From: an uncultured Streptococcus sp.
Lineage (GTDB): Bacteria > Bacillota > Bacilli > Lactobacillales > Streptococcaceae
Assembly (NCBI GenBank): GCA_905373305.1
Contig: CAJPSM010000088.1
Coordinates: forward strand, 1 to 5,312
Direction: 5' to 3'
DNA: 5,312 nucleotides
Each line of letters begins with the position of its first letter. The stretch's first letter is position 1. Positions 1-5,145 of the stretch are shown piece after piece. A program made the position numbers and the translations under genes. The notes beneath the pieces are model-generated. The model worked only from the letters and a program-made list of their open reading frames with translations. It did no database searches and had not been told where the DNA came from.

Positions 1-32
1 CAAAAACGGGGTAAACCAGTGCAAAAATCGCT
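1..32 (-). repeat. Inverted copy of an internal segment of the YwaF-family gene (possible gene remnant)
   Basis: Read on the minus strand, these bases match 409-440 of the downstream membrane-protein gene at 31 of 32 positions. In the frame equivalent to that gene they encode AIFALVYPVF, identical to residues 107-116. The only mismatch (base 26 against base 415) turns an ATC Ile codon into ATT, so it is silent. Homology stops at base 32. Upstream in the same minus frame come a few unrelated codons, no start codon, and a TAG stop at 58-56. What is visible is therefore a 5'-truncated fragment, perhaps the edge of a second copy extending left out of the window. A chimeric assembly join at the window edge is the main alternative. 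Confidence 0.6.
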
Positions 33-48
33 TGTAATTCGCTATAAT
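20..48 (+). promoter_or_regulatory. Probable promoter of the YwaF-family gene
   Basis: A perfect -10 box TATAAT lies at 43-48, about 43 bases before the start codon. The best -35 at 17-base spacing is TGCAAA (20-25), which matches the consensus poorly. That -35 region falls inside the inverted gene-derived copy (1-32), while the -10 region (36-55) resembles the promoter of prfC. The promoter therefore looks composite. Confidence 0.5.
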
Positions 49-55
49 GGTTGAA
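36..55 (+). repeat. Promoter-region direct repeat, left copy
   Basis: Bases 36-55 recur at 826-850, in front of prfC, in the same orientation. The match is 13 bases exact (through TATAAT), then a 5-base insertion in the right copy (839-843), then 7 bases exact (GGTTGAA). The two copies flank the YwaF-family gene, which suggests duplication of one promoter when that gene entered or was rearranged here. Confidence 0.55.
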
Positions 56-91
56 CTAGAGAATAGAGAAAATAAGAGCTAGGATAGAAAC

Positions 92-784
92 ATGTTCCAT
101 CAATTTATCACCAGATCTCAGACTGTTCCTCCTCCCATTCCGCTTTTTTGGTATGGGATTATGATGCTTGTCTTAGTGTTTTGTATTTATGGGGCGCTTG
201 CTTATCACAAGAATCCACGCTTTGTTTACTTGTTTAAAGGGATCCAAATCCTCCAGTTGCTAGCCTTATATAGTTGGTATGTTGGTTTTGGCATTTCCTT
301 TTCTAATAGCCTTCCTTTTTATCATTGCCGTTTAGCTATGTTTGCGGTGGTTTTCTTACCAGATAAATGGCGGAGCAAGCAATATTTTGCTCTTTTAGGA
401 GCTAGTGGAGCGATCTTTGCACTGGTTTACCCCGTTTTTGACCCCTATGACTTCCCCCATATCACCAGCTTTTCGTTTTTGATTGGGCACTATGCTCTTT
501 TGGTGAATTCCTTAGTCTACTTGATGAATCACTATGATAAGAGCCTACTCAAGAAATATATGATTGTAGCCTATACCTTTATCCTCAATCTCTTTCTAGT
601 TGGGGTTAATCAGGTGACGGGCGGAAATTATGGCCTCTTAAGAGATACACCATTTATCTCGAATGCTCCTCTATGGATAAAGTACCTCCTTGTGTCGGTT
701 ATTCTTTCTCTTGCCTTGCTTCTCTTTGATATCTTGTTCAAAAAACGGTGGAAAAAGGGAAATCAGGTGAAATCTATGCTCTAG
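92..784 (+). CDS. YwaF / TIGR02206 family integral membrane protein (TMEM164-like)
   Basis: This 230-residue protein has about seven hydrophobic segments, roughly at residues 19-38, 47-68, 73-90, 98-116, 124-145, 153-174 and 193-216, and a Lys/Arg-rich C-terminal tail. Its length, the LPFYHCR motif (74-80), the IGH motif (131-133) and the GVNQVTGGNY segment (171-180) fit the Bacillus YwaF/TIGR02206 family, related to eukaryotic TMEM164. The bacterial members have no settled function. Human TMEM164 is reported to be a phospholipid acyltransferase using a Cys/His pair, and Cys79 and His133 could be the counterparts here; that is inference. The start at 92 is supported by AGGA at 81-84, seven bases upstream. 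The gene has its own -10 box and no obvious terminator after its stop, so read-through into prfC, 147 bases on, is possible. Codons 107-116 match the inverted copy at the left edge. Confidence 0.8.
   Translation: MFHQFITRSQTVPPPIPLFWYGIMMLVLVFCIYGALAYHKNPRFVYLFKGIQILQLLALYSWYVGFGISFSNSLPFYHCRLAMFAVVFLPDKWRSKQYFALLGASGAIFALVYPVFDPYDFPHITSFSFLIGHYALLVNSLVYLMNHYDKSLLKKYMIVAYTFILNLFLVGVNQVTGGNYGLLRDTPFISNAPLWIKYLLVSVILSLALLLFDILFKKRWKKGNQVKSML
409..440 (+). repeat. Internal arm of the 32-base inverted repeat
   Basis: This segment of the YwaF-family gene covers codons 107-116 (fourth membrane segment, ending in YPVF). It is the reverse complement of bases 1-32 with one mismatch (C415). The arms are separated by 376 bases that carry the promoter, start codon and first 106 codons of the gene. 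Confidence 0.85.
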
Positions 785-809
785 CTTACCTTTTTCATCA
801 GATGAGCAA

Positions 810-838
810 TTGAAAAACTCCCTAAAATTCGCTATAAT
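810..838 (+). promoter_or_regulatory. Promoter of prfC
   Basis: TTGAAA (810-815), a 17-base spacer and a perfect TATAAT (833-838) make a strong sigma-70-type (SigA) promoter. The expected transcription start near 845 gives prfC a leader of about 87 bases. The leader contains a 10-base palindrome (GGAATATTCC, 857-866) but no recognisable riboswitch or attenuator. Confidence 0.8.
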
Positions 839-850
839 AGGTAGGTTGAA
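826..850 (+). repeat. Promoter-region direct repeat, right copy
   Basis: This is the partner of the copy at 36-55. It shares the 13 bases ending in TATAAT and the following GGTTGAA, separated here by five extra bases (839-843). It overlaps the prfC -10 box and probable transcription start. Confidence 0.55.
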
Positions 851-931
851 AGGATTGGAATATTCCGATGTAAAAATTCAAAAATAAATTCTAGCATTCA
901 CTATTATCCTAAAAGAAAAGAAAGAGAAGAT

Positions 932-2476
932 ATGACTATTCAAGAAGAAATTAAGAAACGCCGTACCTTTGCCATCATTTCCCACCCGGACGCGGGGAAA
1001 ACAACCATCACTGAGCAGCTGCTCTACTTTGGGGGCGAGATTCGTGAGGCTGGTACCGTAAAAGGGAAGAAAACAGGGACTTTTGCCAAGTCTGACTGGA
1101 TGGATATCGAGAAGCAACGTGGGATTTCGGTTACTTCATCCGTTATGCAGTTTGACTATGACGGAAAACGCGTCAACATCCTCGACACACCAGGGCACGA
1201 GGACTTCTCAGAAGATACCTATCGTACCTTGATGGCGGTGGATGCTGCGGTCATGGTCGTGGACTCTGCCAAGGGTATCGAGGCCCAAACCAAGAAATTG
1301 TTTGAAGTTGTTAAACACCGTGGAATTCCCGTCTTTACCTTTATGAACAAGCTGGACCGTGATGGCCGTGAACCACTGGACCTCTTGCAGGAGTTGGAAG
1401 AAGTCCTAGGCATCGCTAGCTACCCAATGAACTGGCCAATCGGGATGGGGAAAGCCTTTGAAGGGCTCTATGACCTCTATAACCAACGCTTGGAACTCTA
1501 TAAAGGGGATGAGCGTTTTGCCAGCCTAGAAGATGGCGATAAACTCTTTGCTAGCAACCCATTCTATGAACAAGTAAAAGATGATATTGAGCTCCTGAAG
1601 GAAGCAGGAAATGAATTCTCAGAGGAAGCTATTCTTGCAGGTGATTTGACTCCGGTCTTCTTTGGTTCAGCTCTTACTAACTTTGGGGTGCAGACCTTCC
1701 TTGAGACCTTCCTTAAGTTTGCTCCAGAACCACATGGACACAAGAAAACAGATGGCGAAATTGTGGATCCTTATGACAAGGATTTCTCAGGATTTGTCTT
1801 TAAAATTCAAGCTAATATGGACCCTCGTCACCGTGACCGCATTGCCTTTGTGCGTATCGTATCGGGTGAATTTGAGCGTGGGATGAGTGTTAATCTGCCT
1901 CGTACTGGTAAGGGTGCCAAGCTTTCGAATGTCACTCAGTTTATGGCGGAAAGTCGTGAGAATGTGACCAACGCTGTAGCAGGAGATATCATCGGGGTTT
2001 ACGATACAGGTACTTATCAAGTTGGGGATACCTTGACAGTTGGAAAAAATAAGTTTGAATTTGAACCACTACCAACCTTTACTCCTGAAATTTTCATGAA
2101 AGTTTCTGCTAAGAACGTCATGAAGCAAAAATCCTTCCATAAGGGGATTGAGCAATTGGTACAAGAAGGAGCCATTCAGCTTTATAAGAATTACCAAACA
2201 GGCGAGTATATGCTAGGCGCTGTTGGTCAACTCCAGTTTGAAGTCTTTAAGCACCGCATGGAAGGCGAGTACAATGCAGAAGTGGTCATGAGCCCAATGG
2301 GTAAAAAGACCGTTCGTTGGATCAAGCCTGAGGACTTAGACGAGCGCATGTCATCAAGCCGCAATATCTTGGCTAAAGACCGTTTTGACCAACCAGTCTT
2401 CCTCTTTGAGAATGACTTTGCCCTCCGCTGGTTTGCGGATAAGTATCCGGATGTTGAGTTAGAGGAAAAAATGTGA
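932..2476 (+). CDS. prfC: Peptide chain release factor 3 (RF3), translational GTPase
   Basis: RF3 is a cytosolic GTPase that binds the ribosome after peptide release and drives RF1 and RF2 off for recycling. The 514-residue product, close to the usual RF3 length, shows the full set of G motifs: P-loop SHPDAGKT (17-24), switch region QRGISVTSS (62-70), DTPGH (85-89), NKLD (139-142) and GSAL (245-248). A beta-barrel second domain follows, and a C-terminal domain contains GQLQFEVF (432-439), typical of RF3 rather than EF-G or LepA. The frame is intact from start to TGA. The ribosome site is weak (purine-rich AAAGAGAAG just before the ATG), but no better in-frame start exists. The gene has its own promoter at 810-838. 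It is followed by a hairpin-rich 3' region and terminators, and faces a convergent exporter gene. Confidence 0.97.
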   Translation: MTIQEEIKKRRTFAIISHPDAGKTTITEQLLYFGGEIREAGTVKGKKTGTFAKSDWMDIEKQRGISVTSSVMQFDYDGKRVNILDTPGHEDFSEDTYRTLMAVDAAVMVVDSAKGIEAQTKKLFEVVKHRGIPVFTFMNKLDRDGREPLDLLQELEEVLGIASYPMNWPIGMGKAFEGLYDLYNQRLELYKGDERFASLEDGDKLFASNPFYEQVKDDIELLKEAGNEFSEEAILAGDLTPVFFGSALTNFGVQTFLETFLKFAPEPHGHKKTDGEIVDPYDKDFSGFVFKIQANMDPRHRDRIAFVRIVSGEFERGMSVNLPRTGKGAKLSNVTQFMAESRENVTNAVAGDIIGVYDTGTYQVGDTLTVGKNKFEFEPLPTFTPEIFMKVSAKNVMKQKSFHKGIEQLVQEGAIQLYKNYQTGEYMLGAVGQLQFEVFKHRMEGEYNAEVVMSPMGKKTVRWIKPEDLDERMSSSRNILAKDRFDQPVFLFENDFALRWFADKYPDVELEEKM

Positions 2477-2480
2477 TTCA

Positions 2481-2540
2481 GTAAGTCTACTTGATTGCAT
2501 AGCAATCTAAGTAGACTACGGGAAGTCCTATTAGACTTAC
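2481..2540 (+). other. Nested inverted repeat with alternative pairings, 3' of prfC
   Basis: Bases 2484-2498 pair with 2502-2517 (15 pairs, one bulged T at 2508, loop of three). The first arm can instead pair with a more distant one: GTAAGTCTA (2481-2489) is the exact complement of TAGACTTAC (2532-2540). The two folds exclude each other. No T-run follows, so this is not a standard terminator. It lies in the untranslated tail of prfC, starting four bases after the stop. It could be a small repeat element, an RNA-stability hairpin or a relic. Confidence 0.6.
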
Positions 2541-2556
2541 CTAACTGCCTCACTAA
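2536..2556 (+). repeat. Imperfect 21-base direct repeat, copy 1
   Basis: This matches 2629-2649 at 17 of 21 positions, both beginning CTTACCTAA and sharing TCACTA near the end. The two copies bracket the perfect hairpin at 2556-2594. Confidence 0.4.
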
Positions 2557-2594
2557 CTGAGTTTTACAAATGAAATCGATTTGTAAAACTCAGT
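2556..2594. other. Perfect 16-base-pair hairpin in the prfC 3' region
   Basis: Bases 2556-2571 are exactly complementary to 2579-2594, with a seven-base loop (GAAATCG). The stem is AT-rich in its upper half, and the sequence after it has no T-run on either strand, so it is a poor terminator. A 10-base palindrome (2573-2582) overlaps the loop. A perfect stem this long without a coding role suggests a small palindromic element or a structured RNA segment. Confidence 0.75.
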
Positions 2595-2628
2595 GTCGTA
2601 ATCTAACAATCGGTAACCGCTATGGTGG

Positions 2629-2649
2629 CTTACCTAAACGCTTCACTAG
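2629..2649 (+). repeat. Imperfect 21-base direct repeat, copy 2
   Basis: This is the second copy of the 2536-2556 repeat. Its first bases also close an imperfect hairpin with 2612-2618 (GGTAA pairing with TTACC, plus two more pairs around a bulge). The whole stretch 2481-2650 therefore consists of short inverted or direct repeats. Confidence 0.4.
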
Positions 2650-2657
2650 GAAAAAAG

Positions 2658-2688
2658 TCTGCGAATAATATCGATTCGTGGATTTTTT
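2658..2688 (+). terminator. Intrinsic terminator for prfC
   Basis: A nine-pair stem (2658-2666 with 2674-2682), with two G-U pairs and a seven-base loop, is followed directly by six T (2683-2688). The G-U pairs become mismatches on the opposite strand, so it should work mainly for rightward transcripts from prfC, although six A (2651-2656) precede the stem. Confidence 0.7.
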
Positions 2689-2723
2689 CATATAGTAAAG
2701 GTAATTGAAGTCAAAGGTAAATT

Positions 2724-2769
2724 AAAAACCTCAGAGAAATCATGTTACATGAATTCTTCTGAGGTTTTT
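2724..2769. terminator. Bidirectional terminator between convergent genes
   Basis: Twelve bases (2724-2735) pair perfectly with 2758-2769. The stem continues past a bulge (T2757), GAA/TTC pairs, an A-A mismatch and TCATG/CATGA pairs to a three-base loop. Five A at the left end and five T at the right give a T-run in both directions. It begins directly after the exporter stop codon on the minus strand, so it is the exporter's terminator, and it also backs up prfC termination. Confidence 0.85.
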
Positions 2770-3723
2770 CTAGTTTCCATATTTCTGATAAAAATCGACC
2801 TTGACCTGAATGAAGGTTTCGGCTTCGCGTAGTAGCTGTAGGAGGGTGGCACGGGTCTCAAACTCCTCACGTGTTTTAGGGAGACTCCGATTGCGGAAGA
2901 CTTGCAGATAGCGTTTGATGTCATCAAGTAGCTCGTTGGCAGGATTGGTCTGACTTAGCTGGGTAGCAATCTTAGAAAAGAGCTGGGCCAAGATCAAACT
3001 TTCACTTGCGGCTAGGTGACAAGTATTGATCTGCTGGGCCATATTTCGCAGGATACGACTTTGCCGTTGCCTCATCTCAAAGTAGTGGATATGGTAGTCC
3101 GTTTGGTGAAAGAGGTGGTCTGAGTGATCCAAATAGACCAGCTTGAGGGCCTCATCAAGGAGCTCGTCTAATTCGTCAACGAGTTGGGCTCGATTGCGCC
3201 CGTCTCCCCTCGACAGATAGTATTTAAAGCGAAGCAGGATGTCTTTTAACTTTTCTTCGACCTGAAGGTGATAACTTTGGATGGCTTTCTCGCGAGAGGG
3301 CATGTAAAGATTGACCAATAGGGCAAAGCTTGTCCCGATGAGAAAGAGGAGCACTTCATTGAGCAAGAGAGCTGGAGAAGTAGACTCCTGTACCAAGAGA
3401 TGACCAACCAAGACACTGCTAGGTGTGATGCCGATTTCCCAGCCCATTTTATAGGCTAGAGGAACATAGAGAGCCAGATAGAGGCCTAGGCTCCAGATGT
3501 GAAAGCCCGTAAGCTGAAAGGCTAGAACACCGATAGCGAGCGCTAGTAGCATGGAAAAGAGGCGGTTACGAGCCAACTTCAGCGTGCTTCTGCGCGTGTC
3601 GGAGAGGCTTAAGAGGGCGATAATTCCAGCTGAAACCGCTGAAGATAAATCTAAAAAATAAGCTAGAAAACAAGCGAGACAGGTTGCTAAGATCAGTTTT
3701 GTCGTACGTTGGGTGATAGACAT
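2770..3723 (-). CDS. Aromatic acid exporter family (ArAE / DUF939-type) membrane protein
   Basis: The 317-residue product has a hydrophobic N-terminal half with about six membrane segments (roughly residues 10-24, 28-40, 55-73, 76-92, 98-112 and 118-140). A charged, helical cytoplasmic half follows from about 141. This two-part layout, with an N-terminal ArAE_1-type membrane domain and a C-terminal helical domain, is that of the Gram-positive family annotated as aromatic acid exporters. The family name comes from distant proteins of the p-hydroxybenzoate efflux type; the substrate in streptococci is not established. The start is supported by AGGA (3731-3734), seven bases before the ATG. No convincing separate promoter is seen: a minus-strand TATACT at 3751-3756 lacks a good -35. 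With sstT ending 67 bases upstream, read-through from sstT is plausible. The stop is directly followed by a strong terminator. Confidence 0.85.
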   Translation of the reverse strand: MSITQRTTKLILATCLACFLAYFLDLSSAVSAGIIALLSLSDTRRSTLKLARNRLFSMLLALAIGVLAFQLTGFHIWSLGLYLALYVPLAYKMGWEIGITPSSVLVGHLLVQESTSPALLLNEVLLFLIGTSFALLVNLYMPSREKAIQSYHLQVEEKLKDILLRFKYYLSRGDGRNRAQLVDELDELLDEALKLVYLDHSDHLFHQTDYHIHYFEMRQRQSRILRNMAQQINTCHLAASESLILAQLFSKIATQLSQTNPANELLDDIKRYLQVFRNRSLPKTREEFETRATLLQLLREAETFIQVKVDFYQKYGN

Positions 3724-3755
3724 GAGAATTTCCTATAATACTAGAATAAGAGTAT

Positions 3756-3783
3756 AAAAGACAAGACTTGGAAGACTTGTCTT
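3756..3783 (-). terminator. Weak intrinsic terminator after sstT
   Basis: AAGACAAG (3758-3765) pairs with CTTGTCTT (3776-3783) around a 10-base loop. It lies eight bases past the sstT stop on the minus strand. The T-run is short, only four T at 3759-3756, two of them inside the stem. Termination is probably partial, which would allow some expression of the exporter gene from the sstT promoter. Confidence 0.5.
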
Positions 3784-3790
3784 AAAAAAT

Positions 3791-4996
3791 CTATTTTTTA
3801 CGTGCCGACGCGTACTCGGCTACTGCTGTAAAGAGAACGTCGGTAGAAGAGTTCAGGGCAGTTTCGCAGGAGTCTTGGACGACACCGATGACAAAACCAA
3901 CTCCGACGACTTGCATAGCAACGTCATTTGAAATTCCAAAGAGACTACAAGCGACGGGGATGAGGAGAAGTGATCCTCCAGCGATCCCAGAGGCTCCGCA
4001 GGCAGAAATGGCAGCCACTACACTGAGGACAAAGGCTGTACCAAAGTCGACAGGGATTCCTAGCGTATTGACTGCAGCTAGAGTCAAAATGTTAATGGTT
4101 ACAGCTGCACCAGCCATGTTAATAGTGGAGCCAAGGGGGATAGAAACAGAGTAGGTATCTGGATTGAGTCCTAGATCTTGGCAGAGTTTCATGTTGACAG
4201 GGATATTAGCGGCAGAACTACGAGTAAAGAAAGCTGTAATCCCACTAACACGCAAACATTTCAAAACAAGAGGGTAGGGATTTTTTCTCATAAAGAGAAA
4301 GGCAATGAGGGGATTGATGACAAAGGCCACAAAAGCCATAGTTGTAATCAAGAGTCCTAGCAAAATTCCGTAGTTAGCAAGGCTGGTAATTCCTTTATCA
4401 GAGATGGTCTTGAAGACCAAGCCCATAATTCCGAAAGGTGCCAAATTGATAATCCACTCCACAATCTTGGAAGTTACTCCTGCCATGGTTTTGAGCAATT
4501 CCTTGCTGTTTTTGCTAGCTTCTCTCATAGCAAGTCCAAAGACAACAGCCCATGATAAAATTCCAATATAGTTGGCTTTGACGACGGCGTTGAGGGGATT
4601 GTCCACGAGATTGAGCAGGAGGTTGCTGAGGACTTGACCGATACCGTCTGGTGGGGCAATCTCTGTGCTCGCACTGCTGAGAGTAATCTGGACGGGGAAG
4701 AGAAAACTAGCCAGTACAGCAACCAAGGCAGCCGCAAAGGTACCGAGTAGATAGAGAAAAATAACGGTCTTCATATTGGTATCTTGCCCTTTTTGATGTT
4801 GTGAGAGGGCATTTGCGACGAGGGTAAAGACCAAGACAGGAGCGATGGCTTTCAGACCCCCAACGAATAGGTCACCGAGAATGCCGAATCCCGACAAACT
4901 AGGGAAAAGTAGCCCTAGAGAGGCTCCAAGAAGCATGCCGATTAGGATACGTTTGATGAGGCTGGCCTTATTCCAGGCTCGAATGATTTTTTTCAT
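3791..4996 (-). CDS. sstT: Serine/threonine:Na+ symporter SstT
   Basis: SstT is a cytoplasmic-membrane carrier of the dicarboxylate/amino acid:cation symporter (SLC1/GltPh) family that takes up serine and threonine with Na+. The family signatures are present in order: TRSSAANIP (258-266, first re-entrant hairpin), PLGSTINMAGAA (287-298, unwound helix with the NMAG Na+-site motif), a GASGIAGGSLLLIP segment (second hairpin) and DSCETALNSSTD (375-386, substrate-binding helix). In the last motif Asp375, Thr379 and Asn382 align with the amino-acid-binding residues of GltPh, while Glu378 stands where acidic-substrate carriers have Arg; this fits a neutral substrate. Residue numbers use the start at 4996, giving 401 residues, chosen because AAGGAG lies six bases upstream. 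The ATG at 5011 would put that ribosome site inside the gene. It has its own promoter and is divergent from the channel gene. Confidence 0.93.
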   Translation of the reverse strand: MKKIIRAWNKASLIKRILIGMLLGASLGLLFPSLSGFGILGDLFVGGLKAIAPVLVFTLVANALSQHQKGQDTNMKTVIFLYLLGTFAAALVAVLASFLFPVQITLSSASTEIAPPDGIGQVLSNLLLNLVDNPLNAVVKANYIGILSWAVVFGLAMREASKNSKELLKTMAGVTSKIVEWIINLAPFGIMGLVFKTISDKGITSLANYGILLGLLITTMAFVAFVINPLIAFLFMRKNPYPLVLKCLRVSGITAFFTRSSAANIPVNMKLCQDLGLNPDTYSVSIPLGSTINMAGAAVTINILTLAAVNTLGIPVDFGTAFVLSVVAAISACGASGIAGGSLLLIPVACSLFGISNDVAMQVVGVGFVIGVVQDSCETALNSSTDVLFTAVAEYASARKK

Positions 4997-5002
4997 AATA
5001 GT

Positions 5003-5008
5003 CTCCTT
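5003..5008 (-). promoter_or_regulatory. Ribosome binding site that fixes the sstT start
   Basis: A perfect AAGGAG on the minus strand sits six bases before the ATG at 4996-4994. An in-frame ATG 15 bases further upstream (5011) has no comparable site, and its codons 2-4 would be the Shine-Dalgarno itself, so the shorter protein is preferred. Confidence 0.85.
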
Positions 5009-5026
5009 CAAAATGTATTGTTTATG

Positions 5027-5055
5027 ATTATAGTATAAATATGCCGTTGAGGCAA
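5027..5055 (-). promoter_or_regulatory. Promoter of sstT
   Basis: On the minus strand TTGCCT (5055-5050), a 17-base spacer and a perfect TATAAT (5032-5027) form a good promoter. The expected start near 5020 gives a leader of about 24 bases. A short inverted repeat TGCC/GGCA (5042-5054) overlaps the -35 box and could be an operator, but this is weak. Confidence 0.7.
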
Positions 5056-5118
5056 GTCTTTTTTTTGAGTTTTGGGGAATATCGGAATATTTATGAGGGA
5101 TTTGAATGGGATGATTTG

Positions 5119-5127
5119 TGGTATAAT
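5119..5127 (+). promoter_or_regulatory. Extended -10 promoter of the MscS-like gene
   Basis: TGGTATAAT is a perfect TGn-TATAAT extended -10 element, common in streptococci and able to work without a good -35; none is seen at 17-base spacing. The expected transcription start, near 5134, lies at the edge of the AAAGGAG ribosome site, so the mRNA leader would be only about a dozen bases. Confidence 0.75.
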
Positions 5128-5145
5128 ACTAGAAAGGAGTTTTAT

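Noticed and set aside
795..806. A short inverted repeat (TCATC/GATGA) after the YwaF-family gene, considered as a terminator.
   Set aside because: The arms are five bases with a one-base centre, which cannot fold as a hairpin, and no T-run follows.
859..869. AATATTCCGAT in the prfC leader is the exact reverse complement of bases 5081-5091 upstream of the MscS-like gene.
   Set aside because: Eleven AT-rich bases can match by chance in a window this size, and nothing else links the two sites.
2227..2553. A 108-codon open frame on the minus strand overlapping the end of prfC and the following spacer.
   Set aside because: It lies mostly antisense to a strongly conserved gene, has no ribosome site at its ATG, and its Ser/Arg-rich product looks like a shadow of prfC codons.
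2660..2668. TGCGAATA, which resembles the streptococcal competence (ComX) box TACGAATA.
   Set aside because: It has one mismatch, lies inside the stem of the prfC terminator, and no gene starts downstream on that strand.
4997..5011. A five-codon-longer sstT start at the ATG at 5011.
   Set aside because: Its first codons consist of the AAGGAG ribosome site that serves the ATG at 4996, and it has no upstream site of its own.
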